This document shows, piece after piece, positions 35,101 through 47,411 of a stretch of DNA of 64,000 nt. Below the pieces are notes generated by a model. The model did not search any database and had not been told where the DNA came from. It saw nothing but the letters and a program-made list of their open reading frames with translations. A program made the position numbers and the translations under genes. The stretch comes from Gonium pectorale (lineage: Eukaryota; Chlorophyta; Chlorophyceae; Chlamydomonadales; Volvocaceae). Position 1 is the first letter of the stretch. Each line of letters opens with the position of its first letter. Location of the stretch: assembly GCA_001584585.1 (NCBI GenBank), contig LSYV01000003.1, forward strand, positions 2,186,592 to 2,250,591, in the 5' to 3' direction.

Positions 35101-38100
35101 CGGGCCCTCTCTCAACGCGACTGCCGCGGCGGCTGCCGAGAAGGCAGACAAGGCTGCCGTGGCGGCTAGCGAGGCGGAGAAAGTCGCCAGCGCGGCAGCA
35201 CTGCAGACGAACGGTAGCAACACGGCTGGCAACTCTGCAAGCGGGGAGAAGTCCAACGCGGAAGAGGATGCCCCCGCCCCCGATAGACCGCCCACTGAGA
35301 GGGGCGAGGAACAGGACGACGCACCGCCAGGAGGCTCGTACGACGATAATATGAAGATTGTGCTGGTGGAGGCGGCGTTCCTGTTCGCGCTGGTCTGGTC
35401 GGTGGGCTGCACCGGAGACGGCGAGAGTCGCCGCAAGTTCGATGCGTTCCTGCGCAGCATGCTGTCAGGCATCGTGCCAGATGGCTACCTGGTAAGGTCG
35501 AGGCATGCGGAGAGCTTGCCAAGGAGTGATCACATGTCGTGGCTGAAACGGTACGCTGAGTAGATAATGCTTACTCGGCATGTTTTCCCTGACGCAGGAT
35601 TATGTGAACCCTAGCTCCAAGGTGCATATGTCCATCCCGCCTCCTCCGCCCGACGGCGGCGCCACGGTTTTCGATTATGCGCTCCAGAAGCGCAGCAGCG
35701 GGCGTGGCATGGTCCCCGGCAGCTGGCAGCTGTGGACCGACACAATCCCGGAGTTATCCATCCCCAACGAGGCACAGTTTGCAGACATTATCATCCCCAC
35801 CAAGGACTCTGCAAGGTGCGAAAAACGTATGAAGAAATTCGAACGCGGTCGAGCCTCAGCCTGTTTGCAGCGCGTTCATGGGCGCCCCTCCGCTCACAAG
35901 TCGCGTTCCCAGGGCACCGACCTGCTGAATACATCCCCAGCTTTCCACCGATGGTATCGCCACGATAAGAGATCCTACGTCGTCTGTCGGTTGCAGGTAC
36001 ACCTTCCTGCTGGACACGGCGCTGCAAAACAACCAGCCGCTGCTCATGGTGGGCCCCACCGGCACCGGCAAGTCAACCTACATCAACCGCCACCTCGTCT
36101 CAGTGCTGCCACGTGACAAATGGACGCCCATTTTCGTCACCTTCTCGGCCCGCACCACCGCCAACATGGCCCAGGAGCAGATCGACGGCCGCCTGGACAA
36201 GCGACGGAAGGGCGTGTATGGGCCGCCCATGGGCCGGCGTGCCGTGTTGTTCGTGGATGACCTGAACATGCCGGCCAAGGAGACCTATGGCGCGCAGCCG
36301 CCCATCGAGCTGCTGCGCCAGGCACTGGACCAGGGCGGCTGGTATGGGCGGGACAATGCTTTCCGCACCCTTGTGGACGTGCAGCTGGTGGCGGCAATGG
36401 GCCCTCCCGGCGGCGGGCGCACCTTCGTGACCAACCGCTTCCTGCGGCACTTCAATGTGCTGGCGCTTGCGCAGGTACGGGCATTCATGCCTACTGGGTG
36501 CGGCATACAACGCAGCGCCCTCCATTGCCGCATAATGCTGGAAAGCAACCGGCTTATCGTATAGAGCATTTGTAAGTGCGCACCGACGGTATGAAGTGGC
36601 GCTTGCGCTTTCACGTCCTAACTGATACTGCTCCCCCATCTCCGCCTCGCTGCGCTGCAGGTGTCGGATGACTCGCTGGTGCACATCTTCCGCACCATCC
36701 TGGACTGGCACCTCACCAAGGGCGCCTTCCCGCTGGCGGTCCAGGAGCTGTCCGGGCCCATCATCAACGCAACACTCGAGGTGTACTCTCAGTCCATGGC
36801 CAAGCTGCTGCCCACGCCCACCAAGAGCCACTACGTGTTCAACCTGCGCGACTTCGCGCGCGTCGTTCAGGTACCGCATGCGTAACGCAAGCGCATCTTC
36901 GCAACGGCCAGACCCGGAGTGTATGCATTCGCAAAAGTGCAGTAATTCTCCTTCCTTACCTGCCTTGTGCCTTGTGCTCCTTCCTTACCTGCCCTGCGCT
37001 TTGTGCGCATGCAGGGCGTGATGATGCTCCCTCGCGCCAGTCTGCCCCAGCCGACTGACCCGCTGGATGAGACGGTGGCGCTGTCGCAAGGCGCGTCCTT
37101 GTACCGCCGGCTCTGGGTGCACGAGGTTTTCCGTGTGTTCTACGACCGTTTGGTGGACGACGTGGACCGAGAATGGCTCATGAGCCAGGTGCGAATGGCT
37201 GCGAACTAGTGTGGCCTCTTGTGCAGAGGCCAACCCCACATCTATGGCTGACTGATTGGCGCGGGAGTCGATGGCTGGCTGACCCCTATGCTACGTGTTG
37301 AACTCTGTCTTCCTAGCCCGCGCCTTGTCTTGGAGATAGGCAATTAACGACTAAGCCTATGTTGCCGATCCGTGCGTGTTATTGTGAGCAGGTTAAGACG
37401 ACGGTGGCGGCGCATCTCGGCTCCGGCTTTGACTTGGTGATGGAGGGCCTCCTGTCTGACGCGGACAAGAAGGCGGCCCGGCCAATCACCCACGAGGTGT
37501 GGAACTGCAAGAGGTCCTGAGCAACTCCTGCACGCAGCTAGAGGAAGATCCATATGGCTATCACCGTAGTTACATATATGGTTCGTTGTTTGCGCGCAAT
37601 CCACATTTGGGCTGCCCTGCACCCTTGTCAGGACATGCGACGCTGCTTCTTCGGGGACTACGCTGATTCAAACGAGCCTGACCCGACTCTGCGCAAGTAC
37701 GCCGAAGTGGCGGACGTGGTGAGTGCCTTGGGGCCTGCGGCGCACTTACTCACTGAAGCTGAGCGCCGTCGCTGTGATGTTTGTCCCTCCATCGTTGGCT
37801 TCTCCCAGCGCATTCCCTCACCCCCCACCGCAGTCTGTCCTGGTAACAACAATGGAGGAATATCTGATGGACCACAATGGAACCTCCAAGCGGCCTATGA
37901 ACCTGGCAATGTTCCTGTTTGCGGTGGAGCACGTCAGTCGGATTTGCCGCCTGCTGAAGCAGCCAGGTACTCGCAAGCGGCGGTCGATGGGTGGTTGCGC
38001 AACGAACCAAGCCCGGGCGGGCACGCCGATACTAAATTCCATTATATGCTGTGCCGATGCCACTGAAAGCAGGGGCTTCATATGCTTTGCGTCTGTCTTA

Positions 38101-41100
38101 GGAGTTTGCAATCGCGCCACCGCCTCTTGCGCGTCAGGTGGCAACATGCTGCTGGTGGGCGTGGGCGGCAGCGGGCGCCAGAGCCTGACCCGACTGGCGG
38201 GCTTTATCTGCGGCATGGAGGTGCTGCAGGTGGAGATCGCCAAGAGCTACGGCCGCGCGGAGTGGCGTGAAGACCTCAAGAAGGCAAGACCTGGCTCCTG
38301 ACTAGCCTCAGTAGATCCACCGGTTCCCAGTCTGATGTACACGCCAGCCTTGATACTCTCTATGCGATTGTTCCTTGGCACCAGAGCAAGCAGGCAGGCA
38401 GATGGCACCAGAGCAAGCAGGCAGGCAGGGTAACTGGAAGTACTTGTTTCCCGAGCCTGCAGGTCCTCCGGCGTGCAGGCGCGGAGCTCAAGCAGGTGGT
38501 GTTCCTGTTCAGTGACACCCAGATCAAGGACGAGTCGTTCCTGGAGGACATTAACAACATCCTCAACAGCGGGGAGGTGCCGAACATGTTCCCACAGGAC
38601 GAGCGCATGACGGTGCGTCATGAATGGGGCATAGGTGAAGGAAGGGCCAGGGCCGGGAAGACATTCGGCCGCAGATGAAACCTCACCGCCATGGTTATCA
38701 TTCGCCTCCGTACGCACCGTATGTGGTTCCTTACGTCGGCGCATCGGCGTGACGGGTGACACTGTGGGCTGTCCAACAGATCATGGAGGCGGTACGCCCT
38801 CGGGCTGCCAAGCGCGGGCTGGAGACGCCCCTGGAGCTGTGGGGCTTCTTCGTGGAGACCTGCCGCCGCAACCTGCACGTGGTGCTGTGCTTCAGCCCCA
38901 TCGGCGATGCCTTCCGCGAGCGGCTGCGCGCCAACCCGTCCATTGTCAATTGCTGCACTATTGACTGGTGAGTTGTGTGCGCGGCCAGCATGGATGATGC
39001 ACGTTTTACACCAAGGCGTATTCTGTGCGAAATGCGTGTACGAGACCACGTTACTGTCAATCGCAAATTGCTTCATTGATACCGTTCCTACACGCGCGGC
39101 AGGTTTCAAACATGGCCTCGTGATGCGCTGGAGGCAGTGGCGTACAAGTTCCTCAAGGAGATGGAGCTTGATGACAACACCCGCACGCAGCTGGTGCACC
39201 TGTGTCAGGCGTTCCATGGGCGCATCCGTGAGGCCAGCGACCACTTCAGGTGCGTGGGCATCATCTAAGTCAAGACTGTAAGTGAACACATCTGACAAGC
39301 CCGCATCCTTGCCTGATGTCTTGGCATAAGCTTGTCCGCCACGTACCTCTGCCCCGCATCGCCACATGTGTTTCTGGCGCACTGCTATCCTACAGGTCCC
39401 AGCTGGGGCGCCACAACTACGTCACGCCCACCTCGTACCTGGAGCTTATCAACACGTTCAGGTTAGTCCTGCTGTACTTGGAACTCGACCATGCAGGCCT
39501 CGTTCTGACAGCGCCCGGGTTGCTGATCGTGGTTCGCAATTGTTACCGTTTTGTCTGTGGGCGCTGCTTCATGCCATTCACCGCCCCCTGAAGCCCCGAT
39601 GCTCCTCTTGGCTCCTCCGCAGGACGCTGCTGGACCAGAAGCGCGCCGCCAATCGCAAGGCGCACTCACGCTACACCGTGGGTCTGCAAAAGCTTGAGAA
39701 CAGTGCCGAGCAAGTGGCGGGCATGCAGGCCGAGCTGCAGGCGCTGCAGCCGCAGCTGGTGCGCACGGTGGCCGAGGTGGAGAGCCTCATGGCCGTCATT
39801 GCCCGCGAGAAGGCCGAGGTGGTGGAGCCCAAGGTGCGTCAAGCCAACGGAGACCCTCGCGTCTCCCGCATCACTGTGCTGCGGCATGGGTTGATTACAG
39901 CTGACCTTGCCTACGGATGGTGCTGCGTCCACCTGCAGGCCGCCATTGTCAAGGGCGAGGAGGCGAAGGCACAGAGCAAGGCCGACGCTGCAAAGGCCAT
40001 CAAGGATGAGTGCGAAGCGGACCTGGCTGAGGTCAGTGCTAGGCGGGGCGGGGCGGGGCTGATGGCAGTGTATGCGTCTCACAGTGCTGCTATGCTGAGC
40101 AGCACACCTTGCAGTGTGGCAATGACTAGCGAATACCCTGGGTTCGCCTGGGCCCCATCTTCCCTGCAGGCGCTGCCCATCCTGAACGAGGCGCTTGCAG
40201 CCCTCGACACGATCGACGAGAAGGACATCAACTACATCAAGAAGCTCGGGAACCCGCCTAGCATTATCAAGCTCGTGCTCGAGGTGGGCACCTTTCAGCA
40301 CAATCATATGCATACCGTTTGTTATGCATATGGCTTGCCAACGGCCCTCCTAATGCGCTGTAGCTAACCTCCTACTCAGAGCGCAACCCAACACACTTTG
40401 CCATCCTCCATCTTGGCGCATGATGCAATGATTCTCTCTGCCGTATCGTGCTGTACTAGGCGGTGTGTGTCATCCTGGATGTGCGGCCGGCCAAGGTCAA
40501 GGACGACACGGGCAAGATGATGCTGGACTACTGGAAGCCCTCGGTGGCGCTCATGAACGAGAAGGACTTCTTGCAGCGCCTGAAGTTGTACGACAAGGAC
40601 AACATCCCGCCACGCATCATCGGCGAGATTCGAGAGCGCTTCATTAAGAACGATGCCTTCACGCCCGCAGCCGCGCGCAACGCCTCGCCGGCGGCCGAGG
40701 GTATGTGCAAGTGGGTGCACGCCATGAGCAGCTACGATAAGGTGGCCAAGGTGGTGGCGCCGAAGAAGGCCAAGCTCATGGACGCCGAGGCTCAGTATGA
40801 GGAGGTCATGGTGAGTAGGGCCTCGACTTTTCTGCTCTCACCCAGCACGGCCGGGCGGGGATGCTGTGGAGCACTTGTACACTGCAATATGTGTACGACG
40901 AGATGTTGCTCACTCTCCACACTGCTGCGAATTGCTGTGCAGGTGGGCCTGCGCGCTAAGCAGCAGGAGCTCGCGGACCTGCGCGCCAAGCTTGCCGCCA
41001 TGGAGAGCGACCTTCGTACCAACACCAAGAAGAAGGAGCGTCTTGAGCAGGAAGTGGCGTTGTGCAGGTACGTGGAACAGCTACGATCCTGCCAGGTGTC

Positions 41101-44100
41101 CTGGCACGAGCGGTAATTAAAATCCGATATCCCAAAGTGCCGCGTGTGCACAGAACACTCATACACAAATTGCATACGTAATCATGTCCGACGCAAGTGT
41201 GACACCTGGTGCAAACGATGCAAGTGGGTATGTAAAGGAACTGCAACCTTATTTTGTATGTTCGTCCGCCGTGCAGCATCAAGCTGGAGCGTGCGGAGAA
41301 GCTCATCGGCGGGCTAGGCGGTGAGAAGGTGCGCTGGACGGAGGCGGCTCAGGCGCTGAAGGATGCGTCGGTGGCGCTGACGGGCGACATGCTGGTAGCA
41401 GCCGGCATCATCGCCTACTGCGGCGCCTTCACAGCGTCCTTCCGCCAGACCATCATCGAGGGATTCCTGGACATGGTCAAGTGAGTGCTGAGCTCCCGCC
41501 ATGCCTACTGCCCTTTCCCCTGGCTGCTGGGTTGACTCAACATGCGTCTGCTGCCCGATGCACCATGGGATGATGCGTTGAGATTCATGGTGTTCGTGTA
41601 CCGATCTCCTAACATTTCCCTGCGACCGTTGCTTCCTGCACAGGGCCGCTGGCATTCCGCACACGCATCGCTTCAGCCTGGCGGGCGCGCTCGGCGATCC
41701 CGTCCGCACGCGCGAGTGGCTCATAGCAGGCCTACCCAACGACTCGTTCTCAATTGAGAACGGCATCATCGTTGCGCACGCCAGGCGGTGGCCGCTCATG
41801 ATTGACCCGCAAGGGCAGGCTAATAAATGGGTGAAGAACTTGGAGAAGGAGCGCAAGTTGCAGGTGCGCTAATTAACCCAAAGTCCCAGACGGAGGACAC
41901 ATACCGCATTTTTGGTGGACCCCAAGCTTCTGCGCACGGCAAAAACTGATATAGATGACTCATTGCAGGTCATCAAGCTGTCCGAGGGCAGTGACTTCCT
42001 CCGGGTACTGGAGAACGCCATCCAGTTCGGTCTGCCAGTGCTGCTGGAGAACGTGGGTGAGGAGCTGGACCCCTCGCTAGAGCCGCTGCTGCTCAAGCAG
42101 ACGTTCAAGTCCATGGGCGTCACTTGCATCCGCCTTGGTGACGCCACCATCGAGTACAGTGCAGATTTCAGGTGGGTGGCACTTCGAGTGGGTCGTTGCG
42201 TGGTGTAATGTCGTGTGCGACGGGCGCGGGAATGGGTCCTACGATGCTAGGTAGTAGTCCTATCCTCTTGAGGGCGTTTTCAACGGCCGGCTCTCTTAGC
42301 CATTCACCCCTCCTGCCTGCCGTGTGCAGGTTCTACATCACCACTAAGCTGCGGAACCCGCACTACCTGCCCGAGGTGGCGGTCAAGGTGACGCTACTCA
42401 ACTTCATGATAACACCCGCCGGCCTGGCTGACCAGCTGCTCGGGGTCGCTGTCACCACGGAGCGCCCCGACCTCGAGGAGAAGAAGGCCCAGCTGGTGCG
42501 AAGGGGTGGCGGCGGTTGATAGAATTGGACTCAGCGGTGCTGAAAGAGACACATGCGCTGCCATTATGCCATACTGTGCTTTGCATGAGTACAGAAGCCA
42601 ACATGCAGCGAAATACCGCTTTCATTGTTCACAGGTGCTCCAAGGCGCGGAGAACACTCGCCGGCTAGCGGAGATCGAAGACCGTATCCTGGAAGTGCTG
42701 TCTAACAGCACGGGCAACATCCTCGAGGATGAGACTGCCATCACGATCATCACAGAGGTGAGCATTGATGTATACTCAAGCGGTTGAAGGGTCGTGTCGT
42801 GCGGCTCGCTAGTGCCTAACTCTAAATGGGGGTTCGAATAACACGGTTGTAAATAATGTGCCTTCCTCCCCACAGGCCAAAACACTGGGTAACGAGATCC
42901 AGGACAAGCAACGCGCTGCGGAGGTGACGGAGCGGGCCATCGACGTCGCACGCACGGGCTACAAGCCGTGCGGCGAGTACACGTCTATCCTGTTCTTCTG
43001 CATCTCTGACCTGGCGGCCATCGACCCCATGTACCAGTACTCACTACCCTGGTTCGTCAACCTGTTCGTGGCGTCCATGCACGCAGCAGAGGTGAGGTTG
43101 GTGGCTGGCTGGCCGTAGCTCAGTCTTCAAGCCAGTAGGGGGCCTTCCAGCTTTCTGAATAGCTAGTGGTATGGGCGCTGCCGTGTGTTTCCTTGCCGCT
43201 TTGAGAGAGCGCCGGCAGCCCTCGACGTGACTGTTTTATTGACCTTGTTCCTTGGTTGTCCGCAGCCGAGCAACGTACTTGAACGGCGGTTAGAGAACAT
43301 CTACGACCACTTCACGTACGCGCTGTACCGGAATGTGTGCCGGTAAGCAATAGGAAGGAGTGCGCAGGGCCTGGGGCTGCCATACTATACTCGCACCGGA
43401 GCCTTGCCCTGCATGTGCATGTGCACTGCAACCAACTGCAAGTTGCACCTTTGTACGTTGAGGGAATCCAATCAACCGCAACCATTGTGGTTTGGGCTAC
43501 TTGTTGAGGCTTGCTGTGCCGAACCTCGGGCTGGGTCCCCGCTCCACCATGCCTTAGGTCGCTGTTCGAGAAGGACAAGCTGCTCTTCGCGTTTCTACTC
43601 TGTACGCGCATCCTGGAGACCAAGGGCCGCGTGGACATTGACGAGTACATGTTCCTCCTCACGGGCGGCCTGGGTGGCGCCGCCGATCCCCGGCACAACC
43701 CTGCCTCCGACTGGCTGGTCGAGCGCGGCTGGCGCGAGCTGTGCCGCCTGGACCGGCTGCCCACCTTCATGGGCCTTGCGGATGCCTTCACAGCCGATCC
43801 AGATGCCTGGCGGCCGCTCTACGACGCCGCTGAACCGCACCGCACCACCCTGCCAGGTCTCTACAACTCGCTGGACTCGTTTCGCAAGCTCCTCATTGTC
43901 CGCTGTGTGCGGCCGGACAAGGTGGTGCCCGCGGTGCAGGATTTTGTGGAGGCCAACCTCGGCAAGAAATACGTTGAGCCGCCGCCCTTCGACCTGGCGG
44001 CCTGCTACGCCGACTCGGCGCCCACCACGCCTCTTATCTTTGTGCTTTCGCCCGGCTCGGACCCCACCGCCGCTCTGCTGCAGTTTGCGGGCGAGCGTAA

Positions 44101-46050
44101 CATGGGCAGCCGGCTCATGGCGATCTCGTTGGGGCAGGGGCAGGGGCCCAAGGCCGCGGCCATGATTGCGGAGGGTGCGCGGCTGGGCTCGTGGGTAGTG
44201 CTGCAGAACTGCCACCTGGCACCGTCATGGATGCCCACCCTGGACAAGATCTGCGAGGAGCTGCAGCCCGACATGACCCACAACGAGTTCCGGCTCTGGA
44301 TGACGTCATACCCCAGCCCCAAGTTCCCGGTCAACATTCTGCAGAATGGCGTCAAAATGACCAACGAGCCGCCCAAGGGCATCAAGGCCAACATGCGCCG
44401 CTCCTACATGATTGAGCCCATCTGCCAGGACAAGGAGTTCTTCGAGACGTGCGTGCAGCCCGGGCCATTCAAGAAGCTGCTCTTCGGGCTGGTGTTCTTT
44501 CACGCGCTGGTCCAGGAGCGGCGCAAGTTTGGGCCACTCGGATGGAACATTCCGTACGGTGAGTGGCATCATGGCGCTGCAAGGCCTTCACGCACACAGA
44601 ACGGCTTTGGTCTCATCCGCACATTGTCCAATGCTGCAATATGCATAGTGCTTGAGTTGAGTTGTATTGATCCCCTGTGCGGTCCATCCCAGGGTCTAAA
44701 TGCTGACCTGTTGCGTTCCCTCCGCCTTCACGTTCCGCTCAAACAGGCTTTGATGACGGCGACCAGCGCATCAGCGTACGTCAGCTCAAGATGTTCCTAG
44801 ACGAGGCGCCGCAAGGTGCACCGCCGCCCTTCGCTGCACTGCGATACGTTACGGGCGAGTGCAACTACGGCGGCCGCGTCACCGATGACAAGGACCGGCT
44901 GCTGCTCAATACCATTCTTGAGCGCTGCTACTGCCCCGAGATTATCACCGACGAGGAGTATAAGCTCTCCGCCTCGGGACTCTATTACGCACCTTCCGAG
45001 GGCAACCGTGCCTCCTACCTCACATACATCGACTCGCTGCCTATCATCCCGCTCCCGGAGGCCTTCGGCCTGCACGAAAACGCCGACATTGCCAAGGACC
45101 AAAACGACACTGCGGCCATGTTCGCATCGCTTCTAGCAATGACGGGCGGCGGCGGCTCAGGCGGTGGCGGCAGCGGCGGTGGCGGCGCCGGAGGCACCGC
45201 TGCCGAGGACCGTGTGGCAATGGTGGTGGTTGAGTGCCTGGCGCGGCTGCCGCCCGAGTTTGACATTGAGGCCATCCAGCGCCGGTGGCCTGTCAAGTAC
45301 GAGGAGTCGCTCAACACGGTCCTCTCACAGGAGTGCAGTCGCTTCAACAAGCTTCTCGCCATACTGCACGAGTCGCTGGTCAACATCCGGCTCGCGCTGC
45401 AGGGCCTGCTTGTCATGTCGGCGGAGCTCGAGGCGGCCGTCAGCGCCATCGCCATCAATCAGGTGCCGGAGCTGTGGAAGCGGCGCTCCTACCCGTCGCT
45501 CAAACCGCTTGGTTCCTACCTGGAGGACCTCTACCAGCGGCTCGACATGTTTGGCTCCTGGGCCGCGGGCGGGCCCCCGCCCAGCTTCTGGCTGCCCGGC
45601 TTTTTCTTCGTGCAGTCGTTCCTCACGGCCTCGCTGCAGAACTACGCCCGCCGGCGGCGCGTGCCCATCGACACGGTCAGCTTCGGCTTCGAGACGCTGG
45701 GGATGGACGCAAGCAGCTACCGGCAGCCGCCCACTGAGGGCGTGTACGTGCACGGGATGTTCCTGGAGGGCTGTGGCTGGGACGCCGCCGCCCAGCGGCT
45801 TTGCGAGAGCCAGCCGAAGGTGCTGTTCGTGCCTGCACCGGTGATGTGGCTCCGGCCGCGGTCAGCGGAGCAGCAGGAGCACTATGACTTCTATGACTGC
45901 CCGCTGTACCGGACGGCCGACCGGCGGGGAGTCCTGGCAACGACCGGCCACTCGACAAACTTCGTGATGTTTGTGAAGCTGCCCACCGACATGCCAGCCA
46001 GCCACTGGATCATGCGGGGCGTGGCACTCTTAACGCAGCTGTCGGATTGA
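22595..46050 (+). CDS. Axonemal inner-arm dynein heavy chain (single-headed class)
   Basis: Motor subunit of a flagellar inner-arm dynein: ATP-driven, minus-end-directed sliding of doublet microtubules. The gene is complete, with 60 exons that all join in phase, giving 12,600 coding bases and 4199 residues, within the usual 4000-4600 for this family. The ATG at 22595 is followed by a Pro/Ser-rich N-terminus. Order: tail and linker, AAA1 (GPAGTGKT, about residue 1398), AAA2 (GQPFSGKT, about 1678), AAA3 (GPTGTGKST, about 2122), AAA4 ([10 protein letters not shown], about 2506), coiled-coil stalk with microtubule-binding tip (about 2871-2987), AAA5, AAA6 and C-terminal domain ending in [15 protein letters not shown]. 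The overall pattern resembles the DNAH3/7/12 group rather than outer-arm or cytoplasmic dyneins; I cannot say which algal DHC number it is. Exon positions are given in the domain entries. No frameshift was seen. Confidence 0.97.
32299..33676 (+). other. Dynein AAA1 catalytic module (exons 26-30)
   Basis: Exons: 32299-32398, 32542-32646, 32831-32977, 33138-33303, 33506-33676. Walker [15 protein letters not shown] spans the junction with exon 25; [11 protein letters not shown] follows. Walker B is in [15 protein letters not shown], and [18 protein letters not shown] carries the sensor-1 asparagine. All the main ATP-hydrolysis residues expected for the principal site are present. Confidence 0.95.
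33871..35491 (+). other. Dynein AAA2 module with Ala/acidic loop (exons 31-34)
   Basis: Exons: 33871-34231, 34371-34539, 34737-34924, 35002-35491. The P-loop [14 protein letters not shown] lies at about 34023-34064, followed by [16 protein letters not shown], and [20 protein letters not shown] with its Walker-B-like segment. Exon 34 contains a loop of about 75 residues (35113-35345), first alanine-rich, then Ser/Asn, then acidic and proline-rich, before [20 protein letters not shown] resumes the conserved fold. Confidence 0.93.
35598..37188 (+). other. Dynein AAA3 module (exons 35-38)
   Basis: Exons: 35598-35815, 35997-36474, 36661-36870, 37015-37188. The P-loop [15 protein letters not shown] is at about 36052-36096. 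Walker B is in [14 protein letters not shown], and [20 protein letters not shown] is the sensor region. [13 protein letters not shown] continues the module. Confidence 0.93.
37392..39461 (+). other. Dynein AAA4 module (exons 39-46)
   Basis: Exons: 37392-37496, 37632-37718, 37834-37966, 38138-38283, 38463-38612, 38780-38967, 39103-39249, 39396-39461. The P-loop is [17 protein letters not shown] at 38158-38208, with Arg where other P-loops have Lys, as is common in axonemal AAA4. [20 protein letters not shown] is the Walker-B segment. The intron after 38283 starts with GC (AAG/GCAAGA), a GC-AG intron. Confidence 0.93.
38376..38429 (+). repeat. 27-bp tandem duplication in a dynein intron
   Basis: Two adjacent copies, 38376-38402 and 38403-38429, differ only at the last base. 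They lie in the intron that starts with the GC donor at 38284. They look like a recent slippage duplication. Confidence 0.75.
39623..41480 (+). other. Dynein stalk and microtubule-binding tip (exons 47-52)
   Basis: Exons: 39623-39833, 39939-40031, 40170-40283, 40460-40810, 40943-41067, 41277-41480. Heptad-rich helix CC1 (exons 47-49) and CC2 (exons 50-52) flank the tip. The tip begins near [20 protein letters not shown], continues through [20 protein letters not shown] and ends around [17 protein letters not shown]. These are the expected microtubule-binding elements, without an enlarged flap. Confidence 0.93.
41644..46050 (+). other. Dynein AAA5, AAA6 and C-terminal domain (exons 53-60)
   Basis: Exons: 41644-41863, 41969-42171, 42330-42495, 42635-42757, 42876-43091, 43266-43342, 43558-44558, 44747-46050. 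AAA5 shows [20 protein letters not shown] and [19 protein letters not shown]6 shows [20 protein letters not shown] and [21 protein letters not shown] (Gly4-Ser)-like loop is coded at 45145-45195 (about residues 3899-3915). The C-terminal domain has the family ending with a [10 protein letters not shown] motif. Confidence 0.94.
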
Positions 46051-46957
46051 TGATTGAGTGTGGTTCGGGACATTACGCCAGGCAGCGCATGAGTTGCGCT
46101 CCGTGTGGGGGTTTGGCATAGGATGCGTGGTTATGGTACGTTGGATTCAGGACTGAACGGAAAGGGTGATAATGGGGGTTCGCACAGTACTGGGGAGAGA
46201 ACGCGCGGGATCAGCGCGCTCCATTCAAAGACTAAGAAGTAGAGCGCAATTGCATGTAGGTGCAGGTTGTCCGTGGGAGCAGGAACGTCACCGGCCCATG
46301 ACGATGTGTTGCCGCTCTGGTTACATGCCGAACGTTGACATGTCTAAGACGGTTCTGCAAGCGTGGGGCTTGCTGAGGCGAAGCTAGGGGTAGAGCTGAC
46401 TGCGAGGACTTATGGCATTGATAGTCAGCGCACACGGTAAGCATACGCCTTACAGGGCATGCTGCAAAGGGCATTGGCGTTATGCCGCTGTGTGGTGGTT
46501 AGCCCCCTTTACGACCGGGAGCTCACTTGTCGGGAAAGGTAGAGAATGTAGGAGGCGCTAAGCTCGCAATGGCGTACGTTACGTCTGGCGGGTTTGGGGG
46601 CAGACACGAGGGCGACCTTTCGTTCATGCGGCTGACTGTTTGAACCCCGTTACTGCGTGACTTGTATGTCGGTGTGACGTGTGACTGTGAAACCGACAAA
46701 TTAACAACTATGTATGATGTAAGCCCTCCACAAAGCTCCAGTAGTGCGTACCCTTCAGTGCGTACACCGCTGCTGTACGACCTTACGTCTTCCTGGCCCC
46801 ACCTAGACAGGGCAGCCTGGAAAGTGATACAACTGAGGCGTGCAATATCCGTCTGTTCTAGGACGCTGGCTGTCGACTTCCCTCTTCCCCCCGACATGTA
46901 CGTGCTCAACGGCGGCCCGGACCCCTGGTCCCCAGGAACCAGCCCCAAAACGCCCTC

Positions 46958-47054
46958 TAGGAATCAACGTTGGAGGATGCCACCTATGACAATGGCTCCG
47001 TCTCAGTGTCCACTAGCAGCCTGACCAGGTCCCATCCTCCAACGTTGATTCCTA
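46958..47054. repeat. 22-bp perfect inverted repeat with 53-bp loop
   Basis: The left arm 46958-46979 is the exact reverse complement of the right arm 47033-47054. Pairing continues inward after two mismatches. It could form a stem-loop in RNA, or be the terminal repeats of a tiny element; no flanking target duplication was identified. Confidence 0.8.
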
Positions 47055-47316
47055 TAATTTCCTATGTACCGAAAAACCGGCTGCCGTACAAGGGGTGTGG
47101 CACAGCGGGACGAACATGTAATAGTCGCCAAAATGAATTATCAACACCGTTCTAGATTGTGCGTTACGAGTACAGTCCGGATATGCGTTCCACATTGCAA
47201 ACAGACGAGTGGGTCATGGTGCCAGATGACCGCTTCCAACCCGCTATAATAAGATGAGAATAGCATAATTACAGCATGACAAAAGCGAGGCGTGTGATCA
47301 CGGACTTTGGAATGAA

Positions 47317-47402
47317 GCGGGCGGCCCAACTCGCGAAAACAGCCTGTATTTCGCGAGCCGCCTCGCGAAATACAGGCTGTTTTCGCCAGTTGGGCCGCCC
47401 GC
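47317..47402. repeat. 41-bp hairpin with 4-nt loop
   Basis: Arms 47317-47357 and 47362-47402 are reverse complements with a single mismatch; the loop is CCGC (47358-47361). A fully base-paired RNA or cruciform hairpin of this length with so tight a loop is not expected by chance. It directly precedes the left arm of a larger inverted repeat. Confidence 0.88.
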
Positions 47403-47411
47403 GAGTTCCGC

